Source of the DNA: Wolbachia pipientis
GTDB lineage: Bacteria > Pseudomonadota > Alphaproteobacteria > Rickettsiales > Anaplasmataceae
NCBI GenBank assembly: GCA_023052945.1
Contig: CP095495.1
Span: 682,001 to 746,000, forward strand
Length of the DNA stretch: 64,000 bases
Reading direction: 5' to 3'
Shown here: positions 1-10,566 of the stretch, in pieces
Layout of the letters: every line of letters begins with the position of its first letter
Position numbering within the stretch: position 1 is the stretch's first letter
Made by a program: the position numbers and the translations under genes
Notes under the pieces: generated by a model
What the model saw: the letters and a program-made list of their open reading frames with translations, nothing else
Told to the model about the DNA's origin: nothing
Databases searched by the model: none

Positions 1-1310
<1,310 letters not shown>

Positions 1311-1686
1311 ACTTTTAGCAAAATATACGAACGCTACGGGTTTAAGCAAAAGCTGTGTCATTCAAGTAGCTGACACTGGAACCTTATCGTCATGCCACCG
1401 CGGTATCTCTTAACATAGATTCCGCTAACAAGCAGCGGGATGACGAATTTGTCATTTTTCAAATTGTCGGTAAATCTGATTCACGCTAGCTACAAGTTTC
1501 GTTCTTCCCTTACAAATGACTTTACTGCGTCTTTTTTTCTGATTCAGAATTAGCAAGAAACGTTCTTGTAAGGTGGTCTACTAAAATTTTACTTTATAAA
1601 ACAGTGTTTTAACTATGCAATTAATACATTATCAACACAACTGATTCATAAAAGCAAATATTATAACCACGAAGAGAGGAAATGTT
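1311..1686. other. Intergenic stretch between gyrB and the ankyrin-like gene
   Basis: No gene is supported here. It contains one copy of the palindromic repeat described at 1389-1494, followed by about 190 AT-rich bases without a recognisable ORF. A GAGG ribosome-binding site just before 1687 belongs to the interrupted ankyrin-like gene. Confidence 0.7.
1389..1494. repeat. Wolbachia-type palindromic intergenic repeat
   Basis: The sequence reads CCACCGCGGTATCTC, then a short arm, then TCCGCTAACAAGCAGCGGGA, then TGACGAATTTG and a tail ending in TCACGCTAGCTACA. The same module with the same tail occurs at 50266-50402, and shortened forms occur near 4125, 23262 and 42170. The two internal palindromes (CCGCGG and CCGCTaacaAGCGG) could fold into hairpins in RNA or DNA. 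Confidence 0.75.
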
Positions 1687-1757
1687 ATGTTTAGTGCAAT
1701 AAGAAAGATCTTGAGAAAAAAAACGACTTATCAGGTAAATGATTCGAAATTGAAAGA

Positions 1758-2712
1758 AGACCTGCTGAAAAAGGTGATTGAAAAAATGATGTGAGAGAGG
1801 TAGAAGAAGAATAAGCAGATCAAGTAAGGAAAAAAAATGAGCTTTAGTTACTATAATATGAAAAAACACCCAAGAAACTTTCGTAATATAACAGGTTTAA
1901 CTATAGAGGAGTTCGAAAAAGTAGTGGAAAAAGTGAGGTCTGGATGGGAAAAACAGAAAAAGTGTCATGGTAGAAGATCAAAACTACCAACTCTGGAAGA
2001 TAAGTTGTTTTGCGTAATTTTGTACTATCGCACTTACATAACACATAGATTTTTAGGATGCCTATTCAATGTACACAACGCAAATGTATGTAGGTTACTT
2101 AAGAGAATAGAGCCATTACTCGCCAAAAAAGTGACTATAACAAAAGATAGAAGTATGACGCCAGAAAAAATACTGAAGATTTTGGCTGATGTTACAGAAC
2201 AGCAAATACAGAGACCAGAAGATAGTAAAAAACGGAAGAAATCATATTCAGGAAAAAAAGAACCAACACTATGAAAACTGAGATTATTATCGAAGAAGGA
2301 GGAAGAATTTTATCAGTGTCAAAGTCATACCGTGGTAGAATTAGTGATTTCCGCATAAGGAAACAAGAAAAATATTTACCACTTGATAGCATAAAACATG
2401 CCGATTCTGGATATCAAGGTTGGCAAAAATTGCAAAGCAATGTTATAATTCCATATAAAAAGTATCGTAAAAAGCCATTAACTCCAGAGCATAATAGAAG
2501 ATTAGCATCATTTAGAATGAGAGTAGAAAACAAGATCCGAGAGATAAAGATATTTAAGATTATGTCGAATGTTTATCGCAATTTTCAGAAAAAATATAAC
2601 CTGAGGTTCAATATTATTGCTGGTATTGTAAATCTTAAGCACGCCTTTTAGTTAACCTTGATTTTAGTCACCCTCCTTTCCTTTTTTTTATCGCTTGATT
2701 CGCAGCAGGTCT
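1758..2712 (+). mobile_element. IS5-family (ISWpi1-like) insertion sequence, copy 1
   Basis: This 955-bp element is bounded by the inverted repeat AGACCTGCTG at the left and CAGCAGGTCT at the right. It is near-identical to the copies at 19203-20157 (reverse) and 44365-45320. Unlike those two, it shows no matching 3-bp duplication at its ends (AGA on the left, TGA on the right), so the flanks may have diverged or recombined. It interrupts the ankyrin-like gene. The name ISWpi1-like is from memory of the common Wolbachia IS5-type element; the family placement rests on the transposase. Confidence 0.9.
1837..2651 (+). pseudogene. IS5-family transposase, frameshifted in a poly(A) run
   Basis: The protein matches the intact 271-residue transposases at 19264-20079 and 44444-45259 but is split at codon 140 or so. 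The intact copies have eight A after GG at the start of the KKRTNT codons, whereas this copy has seven, so the first frame ends at 2274 and the rest (MKTEIIIEEGG onward) lies in another frame to 2651. The catalytic acidic residues are divided between the two pieces. Transcriptional slippage on the A run could in principle restore some full-length product, but the simplest reading is a dead copy. Confidence 0.85.
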
Positions 2713-3837
2713 TGAGAAAGATGAAAAAAGTATTTTAAAATTAGCATCAAAAATAAAAGGCAAAAAAAGTAGCACTGTTGAAAAACTAGAAAAAATATCT
2801 GAAGAGGAAAAACAAAGGATTCTTACTACGGAAGTAAGCAAACATCGGGATAAAGAACCAACTGTTACACCACTTGCTTATGCTATACTACGTAAAGATA
2901 GTATAGCTGTTGAGAAAATGTTAAGAGTAGCTAAAGAAACCGATATTCTGAAAGACATTCTTGACGCAACAACAATTATAAAATGTCTAGATGGTCAGGA
3001 AGAAATTTACACACCACTTACTTATGCCATATTATGTAAAAATAGCAAAGCTATTGAAGAAATTTTAAAAGCCTCTAAAGAAAACGATATTCTGAAAGAT
3101 ATTCTTGACACAACAATAACCATAAAACATCAAAATAATCAAGAAGTAACTGATAAAGTACTTGCCGTATTACATGATCGCAAAGTTATTCAAAAAATTT
3201 TAGACATAGCTAGAGAAAACGATATTCTGAAAGACATTCTTAACGCAACAATAACCATAAAATATCAAGATAGTGAAGAAAAAATCTACGCACCACTTAC
3301 TTATACAATATCATGTCAAAGCAACGAAGTTTTCAATATAACAAGAGCTATAAATCAAGATGGTCAGGAAAAACCTCACATCCCATTTCCTAGCCTTGAT
3401 AAAAGAGAAACTGAATTAAAATTAAGAGAAAAAAGACAAAAAAGACAAAGTAGAAGAGATGAGGGATTAAATTTTAACAATGGTAGTAGTGACAAAAATG
3501 TTGAAATAAAAGTTAATGGGGATATCTTGTTGCAGCATAGTAGTGGAATTGAAAATGAAATAAATCATACTGCTGTACGTAATGATGTAGGGGGGTAAAG
3601 CTTCCAATAGAAAGTAGAGTAAATGTTAAAGCACAGAATATAAATGCAATGATTGCAACTTCTGCGATACTTAAAACGATTGTAACTTCTGTGGTATTTA
3701 AGTTGATAGCTAGTGAAAGGGCATGTGTACTGTCAAAACCCACCACTAAATTGAAAGGAGTAGCTATAACATGTTTTCAAGATCTTACCTATATTTGTGA
3801 AGTTTAATTTGTATGTGCTAAACAAGATGCTGATTAG

Positions 3838-4311
3838 TTTTATAGCTAACCCAAGAAAGGTTTCCCTATGTCATACCGCCGCGGCGCTAACATGTAGCAA
3901 CTGTTCTCCCTCGTCATACCATCACGGTATCTCTAGATCCCGCCAACACGCAACGGGATGACGATTGTCAGGGTGTCATGAAAGTAGCTGACACTGGTTC
4001 CTTTATGATGATGTCATCCCAGTGCTTGACACTGGGATCTAGTCTTTATTATGCAGCCACTTATTTAAAGTTAAGTTTTCTGGATCCCAGTGTCTGGGCA
4101 CTGGGATGACACCTGTAGCCCTACGTCATACCGCCGCGGTATCTCCTTAGCATAGATCCCGCTAACACGTAGCGGGATGACAAGATTATCGTCATTCCGC
4201 CGCAGACCGTTATACCGCGATTCATTCGCGGTATCTCATCCGCTAACAAGTAGCGGGATACTTGACCTTTACAGGGATGACAGTTGTCGGTAGGCCTAAA
4301 TTACTTTAGCT
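3838..4311. repeat. Cluster of palindromic repeats
   Basis: Two repeat families alternate. One is the CCGCCGCGGTATCTC ... CCGCTAACACGTAGCGGGATGAC type, seen around 3868-3964 and 4125-4260, partly decayed. The other is a hairpin of the form TCCCAGTGcttgACACTGGGA at about 4018-4040 and GGATCCCAGTGTctggGCACTGGGAT at about 4081-4108. The second family recurs near 42375 and 54540-54690. All are in noncoding DNA. Confidence 0.75.
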
Positions 4312-4777
4312 ACAAACATTAAGAAATTTACCAAACGAAAAAAAAGGCAAAAGAAGCCCCGTTGGTGACTAGTTATTTATATGTACTTCAAAATATTGGC
4401 GTTTTTTATTCTAAACGCTACGATTCAGCCGCTTTTAAATGCAACTAACCTAAATTATAAACGTTAAGAAATTTACTGAGCGGAAAAAAAGGCAAAGAAA
4501 CCCCAGGGTGGCTAGTATTCAAATTCTCCCTTGTCTATTTGACGTCTTTTACTGTCTTAAACGCTTTATAAGCGCGTTTCAGCTTATATAGGTAGAAACC
4601 TAGAAGTTTTATAAAGACATGAGGTGCACATAGTGCAAAAAATTAAGCATGATTTACGCCAAATACATTAAGTTTTTTTGTCATTAATCCACTGCAGAGA
4701 TTGCGAAGATAAATAGCTTCACTTTCATGATAAGGGGGCTGGTGGAGTTTGTCAAGCAAGTTTTTTCGTTTCTACGT
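4267..4777 (+). repeat. 0.5 kb intergenic repeat, copy A
   Basis: This segment aligns almost end to end with the reverse complement of 22782-23268. Shared landmarks include GTTGTCGGTAGG, AAGAAATTTAC followed by AAAAAAAAGGCAAA, CGCTTTATAAGCGCGTTTCAG, GGTGCACATAGTGCAAAAAA and GATAAGGGGGCTGG. Inside it, two imperfect tandem units of about 130 bp can be seen, starting near 4319 and 4461. A third, partial copy of the distal part lies at 48320-48480. No ORF is conserved between copies. Confidence 0.8.
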
Positions 4778-4794
4778 TGTCAGCTACCTGAATA

Positions 4795-4823
4795 TTGATC
4801 ATACGGTTTCCATCTGTTATATA
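4795..4823 (+). promoter_or_regulatory. Putative lpdA promoter
   Basis: TTGATC (4795-4800) and TATATA (4818-4823) are separated by 17 bp and lie 28 bp before the lpdA start. This fits a sigma-70-type promoter; it is read by eye only. Confidence 0.45.
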
Positions 4824-4850
4824 TAATCTTTTTGAATACGAAGAAAACTG

Positions 4851-6224
4851 ATGAATGAGTATGATATTACGGTTATAGGTAGCGGTCCTGGTGGTTATAT
4901 AGCAGCAATTAGGGCAGCACAGCTTGGGTTTAAAACTGCAATTGTAGAAAAAGAAAAAAATTTAGGCGGTATATGCTTAAATTGGGGATGTATACCAACA
5001 AAATCACTACTTAGAGCATCTGAGATTTATAGGCTAATAAAAAGATCAAAAGAGTTCGGTATAGAAGTAAAGGGAGCGAGTTTTGATATACAATCAATAG
5101 TGAAATACTCAAGAAACGTTGTTGATAAATTGTCAAGTGGTGTTGCATATTTGATGAAAAAAAATAACATCAAAGTTCATCAAGGCTTTGGTAAACTTGC
5201 AGGCAATAGTACTATAAAAGTTGCTGGCGATAAGGAAGAACAAGAAATTGTTTCCAAGCATATCATTTTAGCAACAGGAGTGAGGGCACGGAATCTGCCT
5301 GGAATAGAGGCAGATGGAGATTTAATATGGAATGCGCAGCATGCTATGATGCCGGGCAAATTACCAAAATCACTACTAATCATAGGATCTGGTGCAATTG
5401 GAATAGAGTTTGCAAGTTTTTATAGTACTTTGGGGGTTGATGTAACAATCATAGAGATAAAGAGCACTATTTTGCCGCTGGAGGATAAAGACATTTCAGA
5501 TTTAGCACAAGAAATATTCACAAAACAGGGGATAAAAATATATACAAACAGTAGCGTAAAAGCTCTTACTAAAAGTAAAGACTCTGCTCAAGTGCTACTA
5601 AGTAGTGGTGAGAGCAAAGAATTTGATAGGGTGATTGTTGCGGTTGGAATTCAAGCAAATATTGAAAATATAGGTTTAGAAAATACAAAAATTAAATTAA
5701 GCCCTTCTGGCTTTATTGAAACGAATGAATGGTATGAAACTAGTGAATCAAATGTGTATGCAATAGGTGATGTAGCTGGCCCACCATGTTTAGCACATAA
5801 AGCGAGCCATGAAGCTGTGATCTGCGTTGAAAAGATTGCTGGTAAAAGTGCTCATGCGTTAAAAAAAGAATGCATACCAAATTGCACTTATTCTCATCCA
5901 CAAATAGCGAGCATCGGCCTTACTGAGGAACAGGCAATAAAAGGTGGGTATGATGTAAAAATAGGAAAATTTCACTCTAACTTTAATGGTAAGTCTATTG
6001 CACTCAGTGAAACTGAAGGGTTAGTGAAAACAATTATAGACAAAAAGACAGGCGAACTTCTGGGTAGCCACATGATAGGTGCAGAAGTAACGGAGTTAAT
6101 TAGCAATTTTGCTCTTGCAAAGCAACTAGAAGGAACAGACTTCGACATAAAATCTACGATTTTTCCTCATCCAACCATTTCAGAGATGATACACGAATCA
6201 GTGCTTGCTGCAGATGTTAAATAG
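4851..6224 (+). CDS. lpdA: Dihydrolipoamide dehydrogenase (E3)
   Basis: This flavoprotein reoxidises dihydrolipoamide with NAD+ in the pyruvate and 2-oxoglutarate dehydrogenase complexes in the cytoplasm. The 457-residue length is normal. The FAD-binding GSGPGG lies at residues 10-15, the redox disulfide GGICLNWGC has Cys42 and Cys47, a second dinucleotide fold (IGSGAIGIEFASF) is near residue 180, and the C-terminal HPTISEMIHE supplies His440 and Glu445 of the active site. The start has a promoter just upstream but no strong ribosome-binding site. The gene is alone, with no other dehydrogenase subunit adjacent. Confidence 0.96.
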   Translation: MNEYDITVIGSGPGGYIAAIRAAQLGFKTAIVEKEKNLGGICLNWGCIPTKSLLRASEIYRLIKRSKEFGIEVKGASFDIQSIVKYSRNVVDKLSSGVAYLMKKNNIKVHQGFGKLAGNSTIKVAGDKEEQEIVSKHIILATGVRARNLPGIEADGDLIWNAQHAMMPGKLPKSLLIIGSGAIGIEFASFYSTLGVDVTIIEIKSTILPLEDKDISDLAQEIFTKQGIKIYTNSSVKALTKSKDSAQVLLSSGESKEFDRVIVAVGIQANIENIGLENTKIKLSPSGFIETNEWYETSESNVYAIGDVAGPPCLAHKASHEAVICVEKIAGKSAHALKKECIPNCTYSHPQIASIGLTEEQAIKGGYDVKIGKFHSNFNGKSIALSETEGLVKTIIDKKTGELLGSHMIGAEVTELISNFALAKQLEGTDFDIKSTIFPHPTISEMIHESVLAADVK

Positions 6225-6229
6225 TTGAA

Positions 6230-6622
6230 CTAACGTTCCATTGTTTTAGAGTTGTCAATGTCTTGGGTAGCAGTTTGATTAGGCGCTTTAGTTTCAATAG
6301 ATTGATTACCACCAGCATCAGAATTCTGTAACTCTTCTTTCAATCCCTTAGCTGCTTTTTTGACTTCAAGCTTTGCCTTTGGATGAAGATCTTCTGGGCC
6401 TTTTCCTTTAGTATCCAAATCTTGTTGTAGATTAGTGCTTTTCATTTTATTATGCTGCTCGTGCTCAGGTAGGTCAACAACCGAATTGAAAAGAATTTTT
6501 ATTATATTTTTTAGCAGTTCTAAAAAACCTCCGCTTCTTCCTTTTCTTTGTTCTTGAGATTTATTTTTCTCATTAGGTTCTTTTTTACTATTACTTTTAG
6601 GCATTTTTAACTCAACTATCAT
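6230..6622 (-). CDS. Hypothetical lysine-rich protein
   Basis: I do not recognise this 130-residue protein. It is highly charged, with a basic N-terminus (MPKSNSKKEPNEKNKSQEQ), one hydrophobic stretch (GGFLELLKNIIKILFNSVV, about residues 31-49) and a polar, low-complexity tail. Residue 7 (ATG at 6602-6604) is an alternative start giving MPKSNSKK. It ends only five bases from the lpdA stop, in convergent orientation. The GFLxLLK...K arrangement recalls the unknown protein at 23359-24177, but the resemblance is weak. Confidence 0.6.
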   Translation of the reverse strand: MIVELKMPKSNSKKEPNEKNKSQEQRKGRSGGFLELLKNIIKILFNSVVDLPEHEQHNKMKSTNLQQDLDTKGKGPEDLHPKAKLEVKKAAKGLKEELQNSDAGGNQSIETKAPNQTATQDIDNSKTMER

Positions 6623-6683
6623 AAAGCTTAATAAAATTCTACGTGCAAATTATTAAATAACAGTTAACAATCTAGATTTACAG

Positions 6684-7715
6684 ATGGATATTATTTTAGC
6701 AACAGGTGGCACAGGTGGGCATATCTTTCCGGCCATAGCCTTAGCAAAAGCACTAAAGACACAAGGATACAATTGCATATTATTCACTGATAAAAAAACA
6801 AATAAAAATATCGACATAGAAAGCTATATTTTACCATTACGTAGACCAAGCGGCAACAAATTTAAGTTTTTCCTTTTATTAATGTATAGTTGTGTGCCAG
6901 CAATATATAAAATCAGAAAATTGAAGCCAAGATTAGTAATTGGTTTTGGTAGCTATGCTTCTTTTCCAACTCTTCTTGCAGCAAGGGTTCTTTCTATACC
7001 TATAATTTTACATGAACAAAATACAGTTTTAGGAAGAGTAAATAGATTCTTTTTCAAGAGTGCAAAATTAATTGCAACCAGCTTTCCGGAAACTAAATAT
7101 GCAGAAAGTAATAAATGTATTTTTACAGGAAATTTTATTGATATAAAAGCACAGAGCCATTCTAGCACTGAGAAAGCCCTAAACATATTAGTCATAGCAG
7201 GTAGCCAAGGTGCAAATTTTTTTGATGATGTAGTAAGCAGCGTAATTTGTAATTTGCCTATTAAAATGAAAAAGAAAATTAGAGTGACGCAGCAATGTAC
7301 GAAGAAAAATGTAAACAAGGTCAAGAGTCTATACAAAAGTGAAAAGATCGATTGTGAATTGAGTGAATTTTTTGATGATATGGAAAATAGATTGGCCAAT
7401 GCTCACTTGGTAATTAGCAGAGCAGGAGCAACTTCAATAGCAGAGATCACTCTTGCTAGGCGCGCTGCTATATACATTCCCTACCCTGACTCAAAAGATA
7501 ATCACCAATTTTATAACGCAAAATATATTGAAGATTCGGGAGCAGCTGTAATAGTTGAGCAGAATAGTGAAGCAAAAAAAAATCTAACAGAGGTACTATT
7601 TGATCTATTAAATAATTCTCAAAAATTGCGTGATATGACCAATAATACAAAAAAAACAGGGATAAAGAATGGGACTACTGAGTTTGTTAAGGTAATTGTT
7701 CACAGGTTTAGTTGA
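6684..7715 (+). CDS. murG: UDP-GlcNAc:undecaprenyl-PP-MurNAc-pentapeptide GlcNAc transferase
   Basis: MurG makes lipid II by adding GlcNAc to lipid I at the inner face of the inner membrane. The N-terminal nucleotide-sugar fold has GGTGGH at residues 8-13, followed by the acceptor-side HEQNTVLGRVNRFF. The C-terminal half carries IVIAGSQGA-like (LVIAGSQGANFFDD) and the donor-binding ISRAGATSIAEITLARRAAIYIPYPD segment. At 343 residues it is full length. Together with murF in this window it supports the known retention of lipid II synthesis in Wolbachia, which lacks a normal wall. Its last codons overlap the rebuilt 3' end of gshB on the other strand. Confidence 0.96.
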   Translation: MDIILATGGTGGHIFPAIALAKALKTQGYNCILFTDKKTNKNIDIESYILPLRRPSGNKFKFFLLLMYSCVPAIYKIRKLKPRLVIGFGSYASFPTLLAARVLSIPIILHEQNTVLGRVNRFFFKSAKLIATSFPETKYAESNKCIFTGNFIDIKAQSHSSTEKALNILVIAGSQGANFFDDVVSSVICNLPIKMKKKIRVTQQCTKKNVNKVKSLYKSEKIDCELSEFFDDMENRLANAHLVISRAGATSIAEITLARRAAIYIPYPDSKDNHQFYNAKYIEDSGAAVIVEQNSEAKKNLTEVLFDLLNNSQKLRDMTNNTKKTGIKNGTTEFVKVIVHRFS

Positions 7716-7722
7716 GGAGAGT

Positions 7723-7789
7723 AGACCGGCGGACCTTCCCCACCAGTCTCTCGCAGAACTGTGCATGAACCTCGCGACTCACACAGCTC
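7723..7789 (-). ncRNA. Group II intron domains V and VI
   Basis: On the minus strand 7789-7755 reads GAGCTGTGTGAG ... CATGCACAGTTCT, the 34-35 nt catalytic hairpin of domain V with the expected GAGC start and GTTC end. It is followed at 7749-7723 by a 10-bp stem (AGACTGGTGG paired with CCGCCGGTCT) that corresponds to domain VI. I cannot see an obvious bulged branch-point A in this stem, so splicing chemistry may be impaired or hydrolytic. Confidence 0.75.
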
Positions 7790-7792
7790 CCA

Positions 7793-9047
7793 TTATTCAG
7801 CCTTTTGTCCCAAACCTAATGTCCAGTGGTAGAAAGTGTCTGGTCCTTCTTTTCTCATTTTTCCTAGAAGTTGCCTTGCTAGTCCTCCACGAGTTTGAAG
7901 TTTCTTGTACTTTCTTCTTGCCCACTTTTCAAGTTGCCGCTCTATGTTCTTCAGAGGTTTGTATATCTCTGTCCTGTAAAACCTGCCATAGTACTGATAC
8001 CAGCCTCTGACTATTGGATTTACTTTCTTTGATATCCCCTCCAGAGTTGTAGATGTTTGTCTGTGTATTTTCCATGACCTTATGGTTTGACTAATCTTCT
8101 TCTTGGCCTTATTACTAATTGCAGGTATGAATGAAAGAAAATAATTCCCTACTTTACTGTTCTTCGCTAGTCTAGGTCTGAATGTAAAACCTAGAAAATC
8201 ATAACTTTGTATAGTATACTCATCTTTCCTTCTGTTATCCTTACAATACACTATTTGTGTCTTTTCCGGATGTAGCTTTAGCTTATACTTGGCCTGTCTT
8301 TCTTCAATTACGTCTCGCATAAAATCCGCTTGCTTCTTAGTTCTGCAGTGCACTATCGCATCATCTACATATCTCTCAAATGGTATTGTCGGGTGCTTTT
8401 GTCTCATCCACTCATCAAATACATGATGCATAAATATGTTTGAGATCATCGGACTTATTGAACCTCCTTGTGGAACTCCTTTATCCCTAACTACCTTACT
8501 GCCATCTGCTTGCTGAATTGGAGCTTTCATCCATCTTTCAGCATACAGTATGACCCATTTGCAGTCTGTGTGCTTTTTGATAGCTTGCAATGCTAACTCG
8601 TGGTCCAAATTGTCGAAAAATCCAGATATATCAAGATCTATTGACCAATTGTACCTCCAGCATCTTTTACGCGCAGTATCTACCGCATCCAGTGCAGATT
8701 TATTTGGTCTATAACCATATGAATCATCATGGAATTTTGGTTCTACTAGCGGCTCCAGATACATAGCAGCAGCCGTTTGCCCTATCCTGTCAAATACTGA
8801 AGGAACACCTAAGATTGCTTTGTCCTCCTCCTGTATCTTTAGGTATTGCAACAGCTTTTATAGCTTCTGGAAAATAACTTCCGGATGACATCCTATTCCA
8901 TAGTTTGTACAGATTATCTTTTAGATTTTCTTCAAACTTTGTTATCGAAACCTCATCCACACCAGCAGCACCTTTATTTTTCGATACTTGTTTATAAGCT
9001 CTCCAAATAAGTTGCTTTGATATATCAAAAGACTTTGTTTTACTCAT
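7793..9047 (-). pseudogene. Group II intron reverse transcriptase/maturase, frameshifted
   Basis: The intron-encoded protein starts at 9047 behind a GGAGG site and reads MSKTKSFDISKQLIWRAYKQ, with the RT-0/1 signature NKGAAGVDEV. After GGGQ (about 8818) the frame is broken by what looks like one extra base; the other frame continues at once with ILGVPSVFDRIGQTAAAMYLEP. The rest is intact to 7793, including the SYGYRP motif, GVPQGGSISPMISNIFMH, the catalytic box YVDD (usually YADD) and the maturase-type WARRKYKKLQ tail. There is no HNH endonuclease. Without frameshifting the protein is inactive. Confidence 0.85.
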
Positions 9048-9459
9048 TAACTCCTCCCTTTCGGTTGATAAATAATTAAAACTAAATAACTCAGCCCCTT
9101 CTCTCCATTTCCATTACAGAAACTTCTTCACTACTACGAGCTGATCCGCCCCTGTTTTTCGCATCGGTACTCTCATCCTTAGAGTTTAGCTCCTTGGATT
9201 TCTCCCTTATCATCGAAACGACAGGTTCCCGTAGTTCCACACAATAGCCTGAAATAGATTCATGCCACCTTTATGCCAGACGCCATCTATCCAGTAAACA
9301 AGCTCCCGATAGATTTATCCCAGGTTACAGACAACCCCCTGGTTTTGACGTCATTTAAAAGGTTTCGACACTTCATCAGTGGTTCACTTTCGTTCATCTC
9401 TCCATTCCTTACATGACATATAATTATGCCTTTTCCATAACGCTCACTACCTTGGCTCT

Positions 9460-10506
9460 TTACCAAAGCAGCTTATGGTTGTTTGAAGCCTGCTCTTGTA
9501 AACCGGCTCCGAGGGGCCCACCCTCATCTACTGCGCAGCTTTTGCACTTAGTTTGCCCTTTTATGAACATCCTTTGTGTCTCTACGGCACACTGTCTGCT
9601 TGCTTTTTCTTCAAACACATCCCAAAGGTCTTTTTCTAGTGATATATTATATAATTTATTGATATAAACTACTCCCGTGGGTGAAGTTGTGTTAATTTCG
9701 AGCAGGAAGTCATCTATAATATCAATACCAACAAATATTAGCCCCCTTTTCTTTAATTCAGGACCAATTTTGTTACATATTTCATTGTCTCTATCGTTCA
9801 TTTGAGCGGGCTCAAAACTTGCTCCAAGTCGCATGTTTGTTCTGATCTCTCCACTGATTTTTGGAACTCTTTTCATTACTCCAATTGGTTGACCATAAAG
9901 TAGCAACATTCTTTTATCTTTATCTATGTTTTTACAAAATGATTGTGCAATCACAGGGCATTCGTATTTTGCTGTCATGAGATCCACTACTACTTGAATA
10001 CTATTCTCATCTCGTATTCTTATTACATCATTTCCGCCATAGCTATACAATGGCTTCAGAATAATATCTTGATAGTTGTAGTAGAAATCTCTAATCATCG
10101 ATATATTTTCAGTGATCAAAGTCGGCGGAATTAGCTCTGGAAATAATGAAGTTATCAATTTTTCAGGACAATTTCTTATTTCTGTTGGATTGTTAATTAC
10201 CAATGCGCTGGTTTTTTCTAAGATATAGGTTGTTGTAATGTAGCGCATATCAAAGGGCGGATCCTGCCTGATAAATATGATGTCCATTTCATTCAAGTTG
10301 ATTGCTACATCCTCTTTAGAGATAAAACTAAAATCATCAATGCTGACTTTCTGAGCAAGAGCAATTGGATGGTTTAGCTTTAGTGCTAAATTGTTAGGAG
10401 CATAGACAAAAACTTCATGCCCCCTCCTTTGTGCTTCCTTTATTAGCACGAATGTAGTGTCAGTTTCAAAATTTATATTTTCATCCATCTGAAAGGCAAC
10501 TTTCAT
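9460..10506 (-). CDS. gshB: Glutathione synthetase (3' end displaced by a group II intron)
   Basis: GshB joins gamma-glutamylcysteine and glycine using ATP. The ATP-grasp protein shows the KPLYSYGGNDVIRI segment, IAQSF, the MRLGAS glycine-rich loop and DDFLLEINTTSPTG, with EIN as the metal-binding end. The start ATG is at 10504-10506. The gene's own sequence stops at 9548; beyond this the frame runs 30 codons into the intron and ends at 9460 with an artificial tail (CKSCAVDEGG and so on). If the intron is removed the gene has 323 codons and ends ...KGQTNLLN at 7708. The catalytic core is complete either way, so the enzyme may work unspliced. Confidence 0.92.
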   Translation of the reverse strand: MKVAFQMDENINFETDTTFVLIKEAQRRGHEVFVYAPNNLALKLNHPIALAQKVSIDDFSFISKEDVAINLNEMDIIFIRQDPPFDMRYITTTYILEKTSALVINNPTEIRNCPEKLITSLFPELIPPTLITENISMIRDFYYNYQDIILKPLYSYGGNDVIRIRDENSIQVVVDLMTAKYECPVIAQSFCKNIDKDKRMLLLYGQPIGVMKRVPKISGEIRTNMRLGASFEPAQMNDRDNEICNKIGPELKKRGLIFVGIDIIDDFLLEINTTSPTGVVYINKLYNISLEKDLWDVFEEKASRQCAVETQRMFIKGQTKCKSCAVDEGGPLGAGLQEQASNNHKLLW

Positions 10507-10514
10507 TTATGTTC

Positions 10515-10560
10515 TCCACCTATTGTCACAACTGTACAAATGTTATAATTTGAAGGCGAT
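10515..10560. repeat. Short repeat with CACAACTGTACAAA core
   Basis: The core CACAACTGTACAAATGTTATAATTTGAAGGC is a member of a dispersed family also seen at about 31205, 40120, 42225, 48265 and 54490. It lies between the BON-protein stop and the gshB start. Confidence 0.45.
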
Positions 10561-10566
10561 TTTTGC

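Larger units (their letters stand above)
1687..3807 (+). pseudogene. Ankyrin-like repeat protein gene, broken by an IS and a G-run frameshift
   Basis: A start with a GAGG site at 1687 encodes MFSAIRKILRKKTTYQVNDS and runs straight into the IS5-type element at 1758. In-frame coding resumes at 2711 with LEKDEKSILKLASKIKG and continues to 3598. That part holds at least three tandem units of about 46 residues (core ENDILKDILDATITIK followed by PLTYAILC), with a weaker unit before them. The TPLAYAI and PLTYAI cores resemble degenerate ankyrin repeats. At 3590-3595 a run of six G leads to TAA. With one more G the frame continues without a stop for 70 codons to TAA at 3807, through a hydrophobic segment (NAMIATSAILKTIVTSVVFKL). 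I infer an ancestral protein of about 390 residues with a membrane-like tail. The function is unknown; Wolbachia ankyrin proteins are often suspected host-interaction proteins. Confidence 0.65.
3808..4850. other. One-kilobase intergenic repeat region upstream of lpdA
   Basis: No protein gene is supported. The stretch is built of palindromic repeats (3838-4311), then a 0.5 kb repeat shared with 22782-23268, and finally the lpdA promoter region. Confidence 0.75.
7721..9547 (-). mobile_element. Group II intron inserted in the 3' end of gshB
   Basis: On the minus strand the element begins GTGCAAAAGCTGCG and ends GGTCTAC, matching the usual GUGY...AY ends. It has a clear domain V and VI at its 3' end and a maturase ORF with its own GGAGG site. 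The surrounding gshB sequence gives independent support: joining base 9548 to base 7720 yields codons for Q-T-N-L-L-N followed by TAA, a neat gene end. The length is 1,827 bp, which is normal for a bacterial ORF-containing intron. The region before the maturase (about 9050-9547) is noncoding and corresponds to domains I-III. Confidence 0.8.

Noticed and set aside
1621..1869. 82-codon minus-strand ORF at the IS left end
   Set aside because: It spans the IS border antisense to known genes; the same string appears at copy 3 only because the IS is repeated.
3838..4311. Possible CRISPR array
   Set aside because: The repeats are palindromic, unequal in spacing and of mixed families, and no cas gene is near.
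7696..8010. 104-codon plus-strand ORF at the murG end
   Set aside because: It lies opposite the intron domains V-VI and the maturase C-terminus and has no family features.
9413..9667. 84-codon ORF rich in Cys and Leu
   Set aside because: It is antisense to the intron 5' part and the gshB end.
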